Of a stretch of DNA of 64,000 nt, positions 39,505 through 47,188 are shown in pieces. The stretch covers positions 1-64,000 of the forward strand of contig JAWZDV010000062.1 of NCBI GenBank assembly GCA_034142505.1. The letters run 5' to 3'. The translations under genes were made by a program, and so were the position numbers. The DNA comes from Hungatella_A sp034142505 (GTDB taxonomy: Bacteria > Bacillota > Clostridia > Lachnospirales > Lachnospiraceae). The notes beneath the pieces were generated by a model. The model was not told the origin of the DNA and searched no databases. It worked only from the letters and a program-made list of their open reading frames with translations. The stretch's first letter is position 1, and each line of letters opens with the position of its first letter.

Positions 39505-40719
39505 ATGGATTACAGAACTTATTTAAAGAACTACCCGGATAAGGACGGACGGTTTGGACCTTATGGCGGGGCTTATCTGACGGAGGAGCTGATTCCGGCC
39601 TTTGAGGAAATCTCGGAGGCATACCAGACAATCTGTCACTCTTCCCAGTTTATCAATGAGCTGCGGAGAATCCGCAAGGAATTCCAGGGGCGGCCAACTC
39701 CTGTTTACCACTGCGAACGGCTGTCCAGGGAGATTGGGAATTGCCAGATTTATTTGAAACGGGAGGATTTGAACCATACCGGGGCTCACAAGCTGAATCA
39801 CTGTATGGGAGAAGGACTGCTGGCCAAATTTATGGGCAAAAAGCGTCTGATTGCGGAGACCGGGGCCGGACAGCACGGCGTGGCGCTGGCGACGGCTGCT
39901 GCATTTTTCGGGCTGGAATGTGAGATCCACATGGGCGAGGTGGATATCGCGAAGCAGGCGCCAAACGTGACCAGAATGAAGATTCTCGGCGCCAAGGTGG
40001 TGCCGGTTTCCCATGGGCTTAAGACCTTAAAAGAGGCGGTGGATTCCGCATTTGAATCCTACGCAAAGAATTATAAAGATTCCATCTACTGTATCGGCTC
40101 CGCACTGGGCCCGCACCCGTTCCCGCTTATGGTGCGCGACTTTCAGTCCGTGGTAGGCTATGAAGCCAGAGACCAGTTTATGGAAATGACGGGCATGATG
40201 CCGGATGTTGTCACTGCCTGTGTGGGCGGCGGCAGCAACTCCATCGGCATGTTTATCCCCTTCCTGGACGATCCGGTGGATATCGTGGGAGTAGAACCTC
40301 TCGGCCGCGGCGAGAAGCTGGGCGACCATGCCGCTTCCATGAAATACGGGGAAAAAGGCGTGATGCATGGTTTCGAGAGCATCATGTTAAAGGATGATAA
40401 GGGCGATCCCGCCCCGGTGTATTCCATTGCCAGCGGCCTCGATTACCCCTCCGTCGGCCCGGAGCACGCTTTCCTTCACGATCTGGGCAGAGTCCAGTAC
40501 GAGACCGTTGACGACGAGCAGGCCATGGAAGCCTTCTTCAAACTCTCCCGGTTAGAAGGCATCATCCCGGCAATCGAGAGTTCCCATGCCGTCGCTTACG
40601 CCATGCGCAAAGCCAAAGAGATGAGACAGGGGTCCATCCTGGTATGCTTAAGCGGACGCGGAGATAAGGATATTGATTATGTGGTAGAGCATTATGGGTA
40701 TGGAGAGCAGTTTTTATAA
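39505..40719 (+). CDS. trpB: Tryptophan synthase beta chain, stand-alone
   Basis: PLP enzyme condensing indole with serine to give tryptophan, 404 residues. The PLP lysine is Lys96 in HTGAHKLNH, catalytic Glu118 is in ETGAGQHG, and the phosphate loop GGGSN and SAGLDYP-like segment (SGLDYPSVGPEHA) are intact. This is the TrpB1 pattern rather than TrpB2. No trpA or other trp gene is adjacent, and the neighbours are unrelated, so it may salvage indole or act with a TrpA encoded elsewhere. GAGGGG precedes the ATG. A -10 TATAAT lies at 39450-39455 with a weak -35. No T-box or other leader structure is visible in the 50-base leader. It ends at a hairpin shared with the converging gene. Confidence 0.93.
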   Translation: MDYRTYLKNYPDKDGRFGPYGGAYLTEELIPAFEEISEAYQTICHSSQFINELRRIRKEFQGRPTPVYHCERLSREIGNCQIYLKREDLNHTGAHKLNHCMGEGLLAKFMGKKRLIAETGAGQHGVALATAAAFFGLECEIHMGEVDIAKQAPNVTRMKILGAKVVPVSHGLKTLKEAVDSAFESYAKNYKDSIYCIGSALGPHPFPLMVRDFQSVVGYEARDQFMEMTGMMPDVVTACVGGGSNSIGMFIPFLDDPVDIVGVEPLGRGEKLGDHAASMKYGEKGVMHGFESIMLKDDKGDPAPVYSIASGLDYPSVGPEHAFLHDLGRVQYETVDDEQAMEAFFKLSRLEGIIPAIESSHAVAYAMRKAKEMRQGSILVCLSGRGDKDIDYVVEHYGYGEQFL

Positions 40720-40739
40720 AAATTTATAAATAAAATGAC

Positions 40740-40780
40740 GAGAGCCGCCACGGTCTGTGATCCCAACCGTGACGGCTCTC
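40740..40780. terminator. Hairpin between converging trpB and C39-like gene
   Basis: GAGAGCCG (40740-40747) pairs with CGGCTCTC (40773-40780), with a further CACGGT/ACCGTG inner stem. The minus-strand side is followed by a T-rich tract; the plus side has none. It is probably a bidirectional transcript end. Confidence 0.65.
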
Positions 40781-40802
40781 ATGGTATCTATGAACATTCC
40801 AT

Positions 40803-41450
40803 CTATTCCCCTTCAAACTCGACGCTCCTCACCGCGTACACCATATTTCCGAATTCAGACAATGAAACCATCTCGTCTTCCCCGTGTAACGGGTCCATGC
40901 AATAATACTCTCCATTCTCCGCCCCCATCAGCATCACCCAATGATTGGCCCCGCTGCGCGGCATCCGTACCTTTACTATGGGGAAATATCCCGCGCGCAG
41001 CATTTCCTCAATCTCATCTCCGTCCGGTTTCGAAGGTGTCTCAACCGTCCACCCCTTCAAGTATTCTCTCAATGGGTTCCAGAGCACATTCGCCCTCTCA
41101 TCATACACCTGATGGTCCACCAATTCCTCATTCAATTCCCCCGGCGTCATCCGATACCCGACATCCGCCGTCTTCTTCTGCATTTCCATAGAAGCCGCCA
41201 GACAAGTCACCAGGCACCCGGAGCCCCCCATCGTATCCGGCGCCGCCCCCATTCGGGCACTCCTCCACGTCTCATCATTCTGACGGTAAAACACCGGCTC
41301 CACACACTCCCAGTCTGCCTTTGGAAAAATCTCAATCCCCTTAGCCGGCCTCCTCCGGTTCATCACAAACACTCCCCCACTAATCGCGCAGGCTAAAAGA
41401 GCAATAATTGCTATAAATATAGTTATTTTATATCTTTTTATGTTTTTCAT
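40803..41450 (-). CDS. Membrane-anchored C39-like cysteine peptidase family protein
   Basis: A 215-residue protein with an N-terminal anchor (about 10-30) and a C39-type fold. It shows VFYRQNDETWRSARMG, Cys in GSGCLVTCLAASM, His in GANHWVMLMG and Asp in YYCMDPLHGED, giving a plausible Cys-His-Asp triad outside the membrane. Peptidase_C39_2 members are often of unknown substrate; some act on cell-wall or signal peptides. I chose the ATG at 41450 because GGGAG lies eight bases upstream; the in-frame GTG five codons before overlaps that site. A strong promoter (41548-41576) precedes it. It converges on trpB. Confidence 0.75.
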   Translation of the reverse strand: MKNIKRYKITIFIAIIALLACAISGGVFVMNRRRPAKGIEIFPKADWECVEPVFYRQNDETWRSARMGAAPDTMGGSGCLVTCLAASMEMQKKTADVGYRMTPGELNEELVDHQVYDERANVLWNPLREYLKGWTVETPSKPDGDEIEEMLRAGYFPIVKVRMPRSGANHWVMLMGAENGEYYCMDPLHGEDEMVSLSEFGNMVYAVRSVEFEGE

Positions 41451-41547
41451 TGTTTCATCTCCCACGTCGCAAGCACTAATTCGGCTTTCTTCTTCACTTT
41501 TTTCAAATAGACCAGTTTGATTGGTTTATGTCTCTATCCTTTCTCTC

Positions 41548-41576
41548 ATTATACATGACGTCATATATAACATCAA
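41548..41576 (-). promoter_or_regulatory. Promoter of the C39-like gene
   Basis: Minus-strand TTGATG (41571-41576), exactly 17 bases, TATAAT (41548-41553). The spacer includes the palindrome TGACGTCA, a possible regulator site. Confidence 0.75.
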
Positions 41577-41712
41577 TCACAGTAAATTTATTTAGAAATG
41601 TTTTTCTCACATGAAAATGATGGGACAATGCCCGGAATACTCTTGATATTAGAAAATAGATGGTAGAACCAAAAGAACTTTTAATGTAATCCAATTTCGC
41701 ATGATACTGATA

Positions 41713-41749
41713 GATGAGCCAGGGCGGCCGAAGGCCGCCCTGGCTCATC
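41713..41749. terminator. 17-bp GC-rich hairpin after tpiA
   Basis: Perfect arms of 17 bp (41713-41729 and 41733-41749) have a GAA/TTC loop, placed 16 bases after the tpiA stop. No clear U-tract follows on the minus strand, so it may stabilise the mRNA end rather than terminate efficiently. Confidence 0.65.
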
Positions 41750-41764
41750 CTCATAACACTTTCA

Positions 41765-42517
41765 TTATTTATTATAATTCACAATCCCGCCGAAATCAGG
41801 TTTCAGGGAAGCTCCTCCCACTAACCCGCCGTCGATATCTGCCTGAGCAAATAACTCCGGTGCGCTGGATGCGGATACGGAGCCGCCGTACTGGATGCGG
41901 ATGGCTGCCGCGGTTGCGTCGTCGTAGATCTCGCCGATGCAGACACGGATGGCTGCACATACTTCCTGGGCCTGCTCGGTGGTGGCAACTTTGCCGGTTC
42001 CGATAGCCCAGATTGGCTCGTAAGCGATGACTGCTGTTTTGGCCTGGTCAGCCGTTACATTTAAGAAAGCAATCTTGATCTGCTGACGAATCCAGTCGAT
42101 GGTGATGCCCTGCTCTCTCTGGGTCAGGGACTCGCCGCAGCAGATGATCGGTGTCAGCCCATGCTCAAATGCCTTTAACACTTTCTTGTTCACGGTTTCG
42201 TCTGTCTCAGCAAAGTACTCCCGTCTCTCAGAGTGGCCGATGATCACATACTTCACGCCGGCATCCACCAGCATACTTGGGGAGATTTCGCCTGTGTAAG
42301 CGCCCTTCTCCTCATAGTACATATTCTCCGCGCCGATGTTGATGTTGGTTCCTTTCGCCGCTTCCATAGCCGGAATAATATCAATCGCCGGCACACAGAA
42401 TACCACATCAACCTCATCATTTACTACTAACGGTTTTAATTCATTCACCAGTGCAACTGCCTCCGTTGGAGTCATGTTCATCTTCCAGTTGCCTGCGATA
42501 ATTTTCTTTCTTGCCAT
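41765..42517 (-). CDS. tpiA: Triosephosphate isomerase
   Basis: Glycolytic isomerase interconverting dihydroxyacetone phosphate and glyceraldehyde 3-phosphate, 250 residues, standard length. Catalytic residues are in conserved motifs: KIIAGNWKMN (Lys), IIGHSERR (His) and AYEPIWAIGTG (Glu). The phosphate-binding end has YGGSVSA and GGLVGGASL. It is third in the gap-pgk-tpiA series on this strand, 161 bases after pgk. Confidence 0.97.
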   Translation of the reverse strand: MARKKIIAGNWKMNMTPTEAVALVNELKPLVVNDEVDVVFCVPAIDIIPAMEAAKGTNINIGAENMYYEEKGAYTGEISPSMLVDAGVKYVIIGHSERREYFAETDETVNKKVLKAFEHGLTPIICCGESLTQREQGITIDWIRQQIKIAFLNVTADQAKTAVIAYEPIWAIGTGKVATTEQAQEVCAAIRVCIGEIYDDATAAAIRIQYGGSVSASSAPELFAQADIDGGLVGGASLKPDFGGIVNYNK

Positions 42518-42678
42518 TGTTCTTACCTCACCTGTTTTTTATTTATGGCGCTTGCACCTCAGACCTTCCCCAGCCAAAAACGGCCAGACAAAGCCATCCC
42601 GGAAAAAGCACCGCTTTACATCAAAGAAGCAGGGCATTGTGAAAATGCCCTGTCTTCCGTTTATCTGTCTACGCCCAA

Positions 42679-43893
42679 TTAACGGTTATCAGCAGCTGCC
42701 ACACCCGGAAGCTCCTTGCCCTCTAAGAATTCCAGAGAAGCGCCGCCGCCTGTGGAAATGTGGGTCATCTTATCTGCAAAGCCCAGTCTCTTCACCGCGT
42801 TTACAGAATCGCCGCCGCCAATGACTGTGGTCGCATCCTGAAGCTCTGCCACTGCACGGCAAACCTCCAGAGTACCCTCTGCAAAGTTGGAGAACTCAAA
42901 CACGCCCATCGGTCCGTTCCAAACCACTGTCTTCGCACCCTTCAACGCATCTTTATACATCTCAATGGTCTTCGGTCCAATATCGAATCCGGACCAGCCG
43001 GCGTCAATGGTCTCAACTACCTTGTGCTCGGTATCGTTGGAGAATTCTTTTCCTTCTACATGGTCAACAGGAAGCAGCAGCTTCACGCCCTTGGCCTCCG
43101 CTTTCTTTACCATCTCCAGCGCATAATCCAGCTTGTCCTCTTCACATAAAGAGTTACCGATCTCCTGTCCCTGTGCCTTTGCAAATGTATAAGCCATACC
43201 GCCGCCGATAATCAGAGTATCTACTTTATCCAGCAGGTTGTTGATCACGTTGATCTTGTCGGAAACCTTCGCACCGCCAAGAATAGCCACGAACGGACGA
43301 ACCGGATTCTCCACAGCCTCGCCTAAGAACTTGATTTCTTTCTCCATCAAGTATCCTACCACGTTCTCTTTTGTGTATTTGGTCACGCCAACGTTGGAGC
43401 AGTGGGCTCTGTGGGCAGTACCGAACGCGTCGTTTACAAACACGCCGTCATCGCAGAGAGCAGCCAGCTCTTTGGCATAATCCTCAGCCTTCTCATCCTT
43501 GCCGTACTTAGTCTCTTCCACTCTGTAACGGGTGTTTTCAAGCAGCAGCACCTCGCCGTCTTTCAGCTCGGCAGCCAGCTTCTGTGTCTCAGGACCTGTC
43601 ACAACCGGATCAGATACAAACTTCACTTCCACGCCCAGTCTCTCGCTTAATGCAGGAGCAACAGGAGCCAAAGACATCTCCGGAAGCGGCTCTCCCTTCG
43701 GCTTGCCTAAATGGGAGCAGAGAATCACTTTCGCACCCTGATCTAATAATTTTTTAATGGTAGGAATAGCGCCGTCAATACGGTTGTAGTTCTGAATCAC
43801 ACCCTCTTTTAACGGAACGTTAAAATCACAGCGAACCAATACCTTCTTGCCCTGTAAATCCTTTAAATCATCAACTGTTTTCTTGTTAAGCAT
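42679..43893 (-). CDS. pgk: Phosphoglycerate kinase
   Basis: ATP-forming glycolytic kinase, 404 residues from the ATG at 43891-43893 (AAGGAG eight bases upstream). Motifs are KKVLVRCDFNVPL, the substrate-binding HLGKPKG, FVNDAFGTAHRAH, ILGGAKVSDK, NGPMGVFE and the C-terminal GGGDSVNAVK...HISTGGGASLEFLEG. It is separated from gap by a strong terminator (43979-44011), so it is expressed by read-through or its own unrecognised promoter. A 9-bp hairpin (42630-42652) with a weak U-tract lies between its stop and tpiA. Confidence 0.97.
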   Translation of the reverse strand: MLNKKTVDDLKDLQGKKVLVRCDFNVPLKEGVIQNYNRIDGAIPTIKKLLDQGAKVILCSHLGKPKGEPLPEMSLAPVAPALSERLGVEVKFVSDPVVTGPETQKLAAELKDGEVLLLENTRYRVEETKYGKDEKAEDYAKELAALCDDGVFVNDAFGTAHRAHCSNVGVTKYTKENVVGYLMEKEIKFLGEAVENPVRPFVAILGGAKVSDKINVINNLLDKVDTLIIGGGMAYTFAKAQGQEIGNSLCEEDKLDYALEMVKKAEAKGVKLLLPVDHVEGKEFSNDTEHKVVETIDAGWSGFDIGPKTIEMYKDALKGAKTVVWNGPMGVFEFSNFAEGTLEVCRAVAELQDATTVIGGGDSVNAVKRLGFADKMTHISTGGGASLEFLEGKELPGVAAADNR

Positions 43894-43978
43894 GAGTAAT
43901 GCTCCTTTCAATTCTCACTGGTTTTCAGCGGTTATTTATTGTTGATACTTTGATTTGTATACATTGTACTAACTCATC

Positions 43979-44011
43979 AAAAAAGGGTCCGGTCCTTGAA
44001 GACCGGACCCT
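43979..44011 (-). terminator. Terminator between gap and pgk
   Basis: A perfect 11-bp stem AGGGTCCGGTC / GACCGGACCCT (43984-43994, 44001-44011) with a six-base loop and TTTTTT on the minus strand, 24 bases after the gap stop. It should reduce transcription into pgk-tpiA relative to gap. Confidence 0.9.
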
Positions 44012-44035
44012 GCATGGATCTTAATCAATATGCAA

Positions 44036-45067
44036 TTAGCCTAATTCAGCAAAGTATTTGATTGTACGAACCATCTGGCTTGTATAGGAGTTCTCATTGT
44101 CATACCAGGAAACTACCTGTACCTGATATAAGTCCTCATCAATCTTAGCTACCATTGTCTGAGTAGCATCGAACAGGGAACCGAACTTCATACCGATAAC
44201 GTCAGAAGATACGATCTGATCTTCGTTGTAACCGAAGGACTCGGAAGCTGCTGCTTTCATCGCTGCGTTGATGCCTTCTTTTGTTACGTCTTTGCCCTTA
44301 ACAACTGCGGTTAAGATGGTAGTGGAACCTGTCGGAACCGGAACACGCTGAGCGGAACCGATCAATTTGCCGTTTAATGCAGGAATAACTAAACCGATTG
44401 CTTTTGCAGCGCCGGTAGAGTTCGGAACGATGTTCGCCGCGCCTGCTCTTGCTCTTCTTAAATCGCCTTTTCTGTGTGGTCCGTCAAGGATCATCTGATC
44501 GCCAGTGTAAGCATGGATGGTGCTCATGATACCGGACTGGATCTCAGCATATTTATTTAATGTATCAGCCATAGGAGCTAAGCAGTTTGTTGTACAGGAA
44601 GCTGCGGAAATGATGGTATCATCAGCAGTTAAAATGTTCTCGTTTACGCTGTATACAACGGTTGGCAGATCGTTGCCGGCCGGAGCAGAGATTACTACTT
44701 TCTTAGCGCCTGCATCGATATGAGCCTGTGATTTCTCTTTAGAGCAGTAGAAGCCTGTACACTCTAAAACAACATCAACACCAAGCTCGCCCCATGGAAG
44801 GTCAGCAGCCTTTGGTTCTTTGTAGATGGTGATCTTTTTGCCGTCAACAGTGATGGAATCTTCACCTGCCTCAACAGTATGAAGGCCTTCTCCCATGTGT
44901 CCGGCATATCCGCCCTGAGCGGTATCATATTTTAATAAGTGAGCTAACATCTTAGGATCTGTTAAATCGTTGATAGCTACTACATCATAACCTTCTGCGC
45001 CAAACATCTGTCTGAATGCAAGACGACCGATACGTCCGAAACCATTAATTGCTACTTTTACTGCCAT
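44036..45067 (-). CDS. gap: Glyceraldehyde-3-phosphate dehydrogenase
   Basis: Phosphorylating NAD-dependent GAPDH, 343 residues. It has NAD-binding VAINGFGRIGR at the N-terminus, the catalytic Cys158 in SCTTNC, and the HAYTGDQ, RRARAGAANIVPNSTGAA and WYDNENSY segments of the type I enzyme. The Asp33 region reads AINDLTD, consistent with NAD preference. AGGAGG lies eight bases before the ATG and a -10 TATAAT is in the leader. Its separate terminator suggests it is the most highly expressed gene of the gap-pgk-tpiA group. Confidence 0.97.
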   Translation of the reverse strand: MAVKVAINGFGRIGRLAFRQMFGAEGYDVVAINDLTDPKMLAHLLKYDTAQGGYAGHMGEGLHTVEAGEDSITVDGKKITIYKEPKAADLPWGELGVDVVLECTGFYCSKEKSQAHIDAGAKKVVISAPAGNDLPTVVYSVNENILTADDTIISAASCTTNCLAPMADTLNKYAEIQSGIMSTIHAYTGDQMILDGPHRKGDLRRARAGAANIVPNSTGAAKAIGLVIPALNGKLIGSAQRVPVPTGSTTILTAVVKGKDVTKEGINAAMKAAASESFGYNEDQIVSSDVIGMKFGSLFDATQTMVAKIDEDLYQVQVVSWYDNENSYTSQMVRTIKYFAELG

Positions 45068-45187
45068 GTTTTCATTCCTCCTAAAGAATAAATTTCATAG
45101 TGATTGTTAAATTATAATCAACCTACGTTTCATTTTACCTAATTCTGCTAAAAATAGCAAGAGGTTTTTAAATATTTAATAGGTTGT

Positions 45188-46861
45188 TTACATTTCATTC
45201 TTAATATACCCCGCCAGGTTGTAGGCGTGGTCGGATATTCGTTCCAGATTACTGATAATATCAAGGAAAACAACACCCGAAGACGGGTTGCATTTTCCCG
45301 AGGAAAGACGCTCGATGTGTTTCTCTCTCAGTTCCTCCTCCAGATTGTCCACCTCATCCTCATACTGGCTCACCTTACGGACCGCGTCCATGTTGCCGGT
45401 GCTTCTGGCCTCGATGGCGTACTCGAAGGATTTTAACACATTGCCGCCGATGGCCTCCAGATCCGCCACGCCGGTGTCGGAAAATTCCAGTTTCCGCTCC
45501 GCCAGATAGGAAGCCGACTCCGCCAGGTTCTCCGCATGGTCTCCCACACGCTCGATGTCGCTGACGCTGTAAAACAAATCATTGACCACCAGCTTCTGAT
45601 GCTCGGTCAGGGAAAGATTATCAATCTTGATCAAATATTCCGTCAGCATCTTTTCCATATTATTGATGGTTTTCTCAACTTTATACACTTGTTCGATCTC
45701 ATCTAAGTTTCCGGTGATGATCGCATTGATGGCGCGGTTCACATTTTCCAGGGTGATCTGGCCCATATGTACGATCTCAAGAGCCGCCGTATCCACTGCA
45801 AATGCCGGAGATTCGAAGATTCTCTCGTCCAGATGTTTCAGCGTTACCGCCTCTTCCTCGTCCTCAGGATTCCCGGCTATCTCCTCCTTCTCTTTCACCA
45901 GCACGCCGGATAATGTCACCAGCTGCTTCGCAAACGGGAACAGTAAAGCCGTATTTGTCAGGTTAAAGATTGTATGGAAAATGGATATCTCAACCGCGTT
46001 GATATTTCCGGAAGCAATATCCGGACGCAGCGCGAACAATATAAATCCCAGCACGCCAAAGAGAATCGCCCCGATAATGTTAAAGCACAGATGCATCACA
46101 GCCGCCCTCTTGGCCGTCCGGGAACCGCCCATACTGGAAAGCATGGCCGTCACACAGGAACCGATATTCTGTCCCAGGGTGATATAGATGGCGGCATTTG
46201 TCGTCACTACCCCATTCATGGCCAGAGTCTGTAAAATGCCGACGGAGGCCGAAGAACTCTGAAGCAGAGCCGTCACCAGCGCGCCGATCAGCATGCCCAG
46301 CAGCGGATTGCCGCCCAGCACCGCGAAGGCCTTTGCAAAAATGGGAGCGTCCGTATAAGGGGAAATGGAGCTGGACATGAATTCCAGTCCCATGAATAAA
46401 AGTCCAAGACCAACTAAAATCTCGCCAATCGTATGTTGTTTCTGTTTTTTGGAGAACAGGATCATCATAGCGCCGATTCCGATGAGGAGCGGTGCATAAA
46501 AGACCGGTTTCATAAACTCCATGGCGCTGCCAAGCTGGCTTAGGGATACAATCCATGCGGTGATCGTCGTACCGATATTGGCGCCCATGATCACGCCGAC
46601 TGCCTGGGTTAAATTCAGAATTCCCGCACTGACAAAACCGACGACCATGACCGTGGTGGCGCCGCTGCTCTGGATAATCGCTGTGATCAGCGCTCCTAAG
46701 CACACCGCCATAAACCGGTTGTTGGTCAGCATTCCAAGAAACTGGCTCATCTTGCTGCCCGCAGTCTTTTGCATACCGTCCGCCATGGTGTTCATCCCGT
46801 ACAGGAACATTCCCAATCCGCCTAAAAAACCAAATAAACTTGAAACATCACTGACTGACAT
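45188..46861 (-). CDS. Na+/phosphate cotransporter family protein with PhoU-like domain
   Basis: Type II Na/Pi cotransporter (NptA/YjbB group), 557 residues. Two inverted repeats carry QSSGATT (about 66-72) and QSSSASV (about 203-209), with about eight or nine helices to residue 320. A cytoplasmic PhoU-like helical domain (about 345-555) includes the SDIERVGDHAENLAE and NLERISDHAYNLAG motifs. Two ATGs are adjacent; the second (46861) is better spaced from AGGAGG. The leader contains a hairpin CCCCGAT/ATCGGGG (46878-46896). It follows gap upstream on the map but is a separate unit. Confidence 0.92.
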   Translation of the reverse strand: MSVSDVSSLFGFLGGLGMFLYGMNTMADGMQKTAGSKMSQFLGMLTNNRFMAVCLGALITAIIQSSGATTVMVVGFVSAGILNLTQAVGVIMGANIGTTITAWIVSLSQLGSAMEFMKPVFYAPLLIGIGAMMILFSKKQKQHTIGEILVGLGLLFMGLEFMSSSISPYTDAPIFAKAFAVLGGNPLLGMLIGALVTALLQSSSASVGILQTLAMNGVVTTNAAIYITLGQNIGSCVTAMLSSMGGSRTAKRAAVMHLCFNIIGAILFGVLGFILFALRPDIASGNINAVEISIFHTIFNLTNTALLFPFAKQLVTLSGVLVKEKEEIAGNPEDEEEAVTLKHLDERIFESPAFAVDTAALEIVHMGQITLENVNRAINAIITGNLDEIEQVYKVEKTINNMEKMLTEYLIKIDNLSLTEHQKLVVNDLFYSVSDIERVGDHAENLAESASYLAERKLEFSDTGVADLEAIGGNVLKSFEYAIEARSTGNMDAVRKVSQYEDEVDNLEEELREKHIERLSSGKCNPSSGVVFLDIISNLERISDHAYNLAGYIKNEM

Positions 46862-46864
46862 CAT

Positions 46865-47188
46865 TTCCTCCTACTATTCCCCGATTTTACATCGGGGACT
46901 TTCCTCTAATACCCCATTGTATTATTTGTATTTTGTTGTAACAGTTTAGTAAGCACCTTTCTGTGTTAATTTACAAATCGGATGTCTGAACTGCTGCATT
47001 TTTCCGTCTTCTCTCTGCTAAACCGCATACGGTTTTATGATAACATAGACCTATTCTTCTTTTCAATGGTTTTTAAAAATAATGTAAAGTTTGGGTAAAC
47101 ATCAGGTAAAATTGGAAAATATATTTCCCTAACGGCAAAAATATGGTATTTTGTCTATTAGAAGTGAAAAAAACAGCGGAGGATTACA
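46865..47188. other. Divergent intergenic region between Na/Pi transporter and Lhr helicase
   Basis: About 320 AT-rich bases. Visible are the leader hairpin at 46878-46896 and a second small hairpin AAACCG-CATA-CGGTTT (47020-47035). I could not identify convincing -35/-10 pairs for either gene and saw no coding content. Confidence 0.5.

Larger units (their letters stand above)
41466..41764. other. AT-rich intergenic region between the C39-like gene and tpiA
   Basis: It holds the promoter at 41548-41576 and the strong hairpin at 41713-41749. An open frame across the interval on the minus strand lacks a Shine-Dalgarno, runs through the hairpin and has no recognisable product, so I do not call it. 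Confidence 0.6.

Noticed and set aside
41503..41754. 83-residue minus-strand frame between tpiA and the C39-like gene
   Set aside because: No Shine-Dalgarno, reads through a 17-bp hairpin and covers a good promoter for the next gene; no recognisable product.
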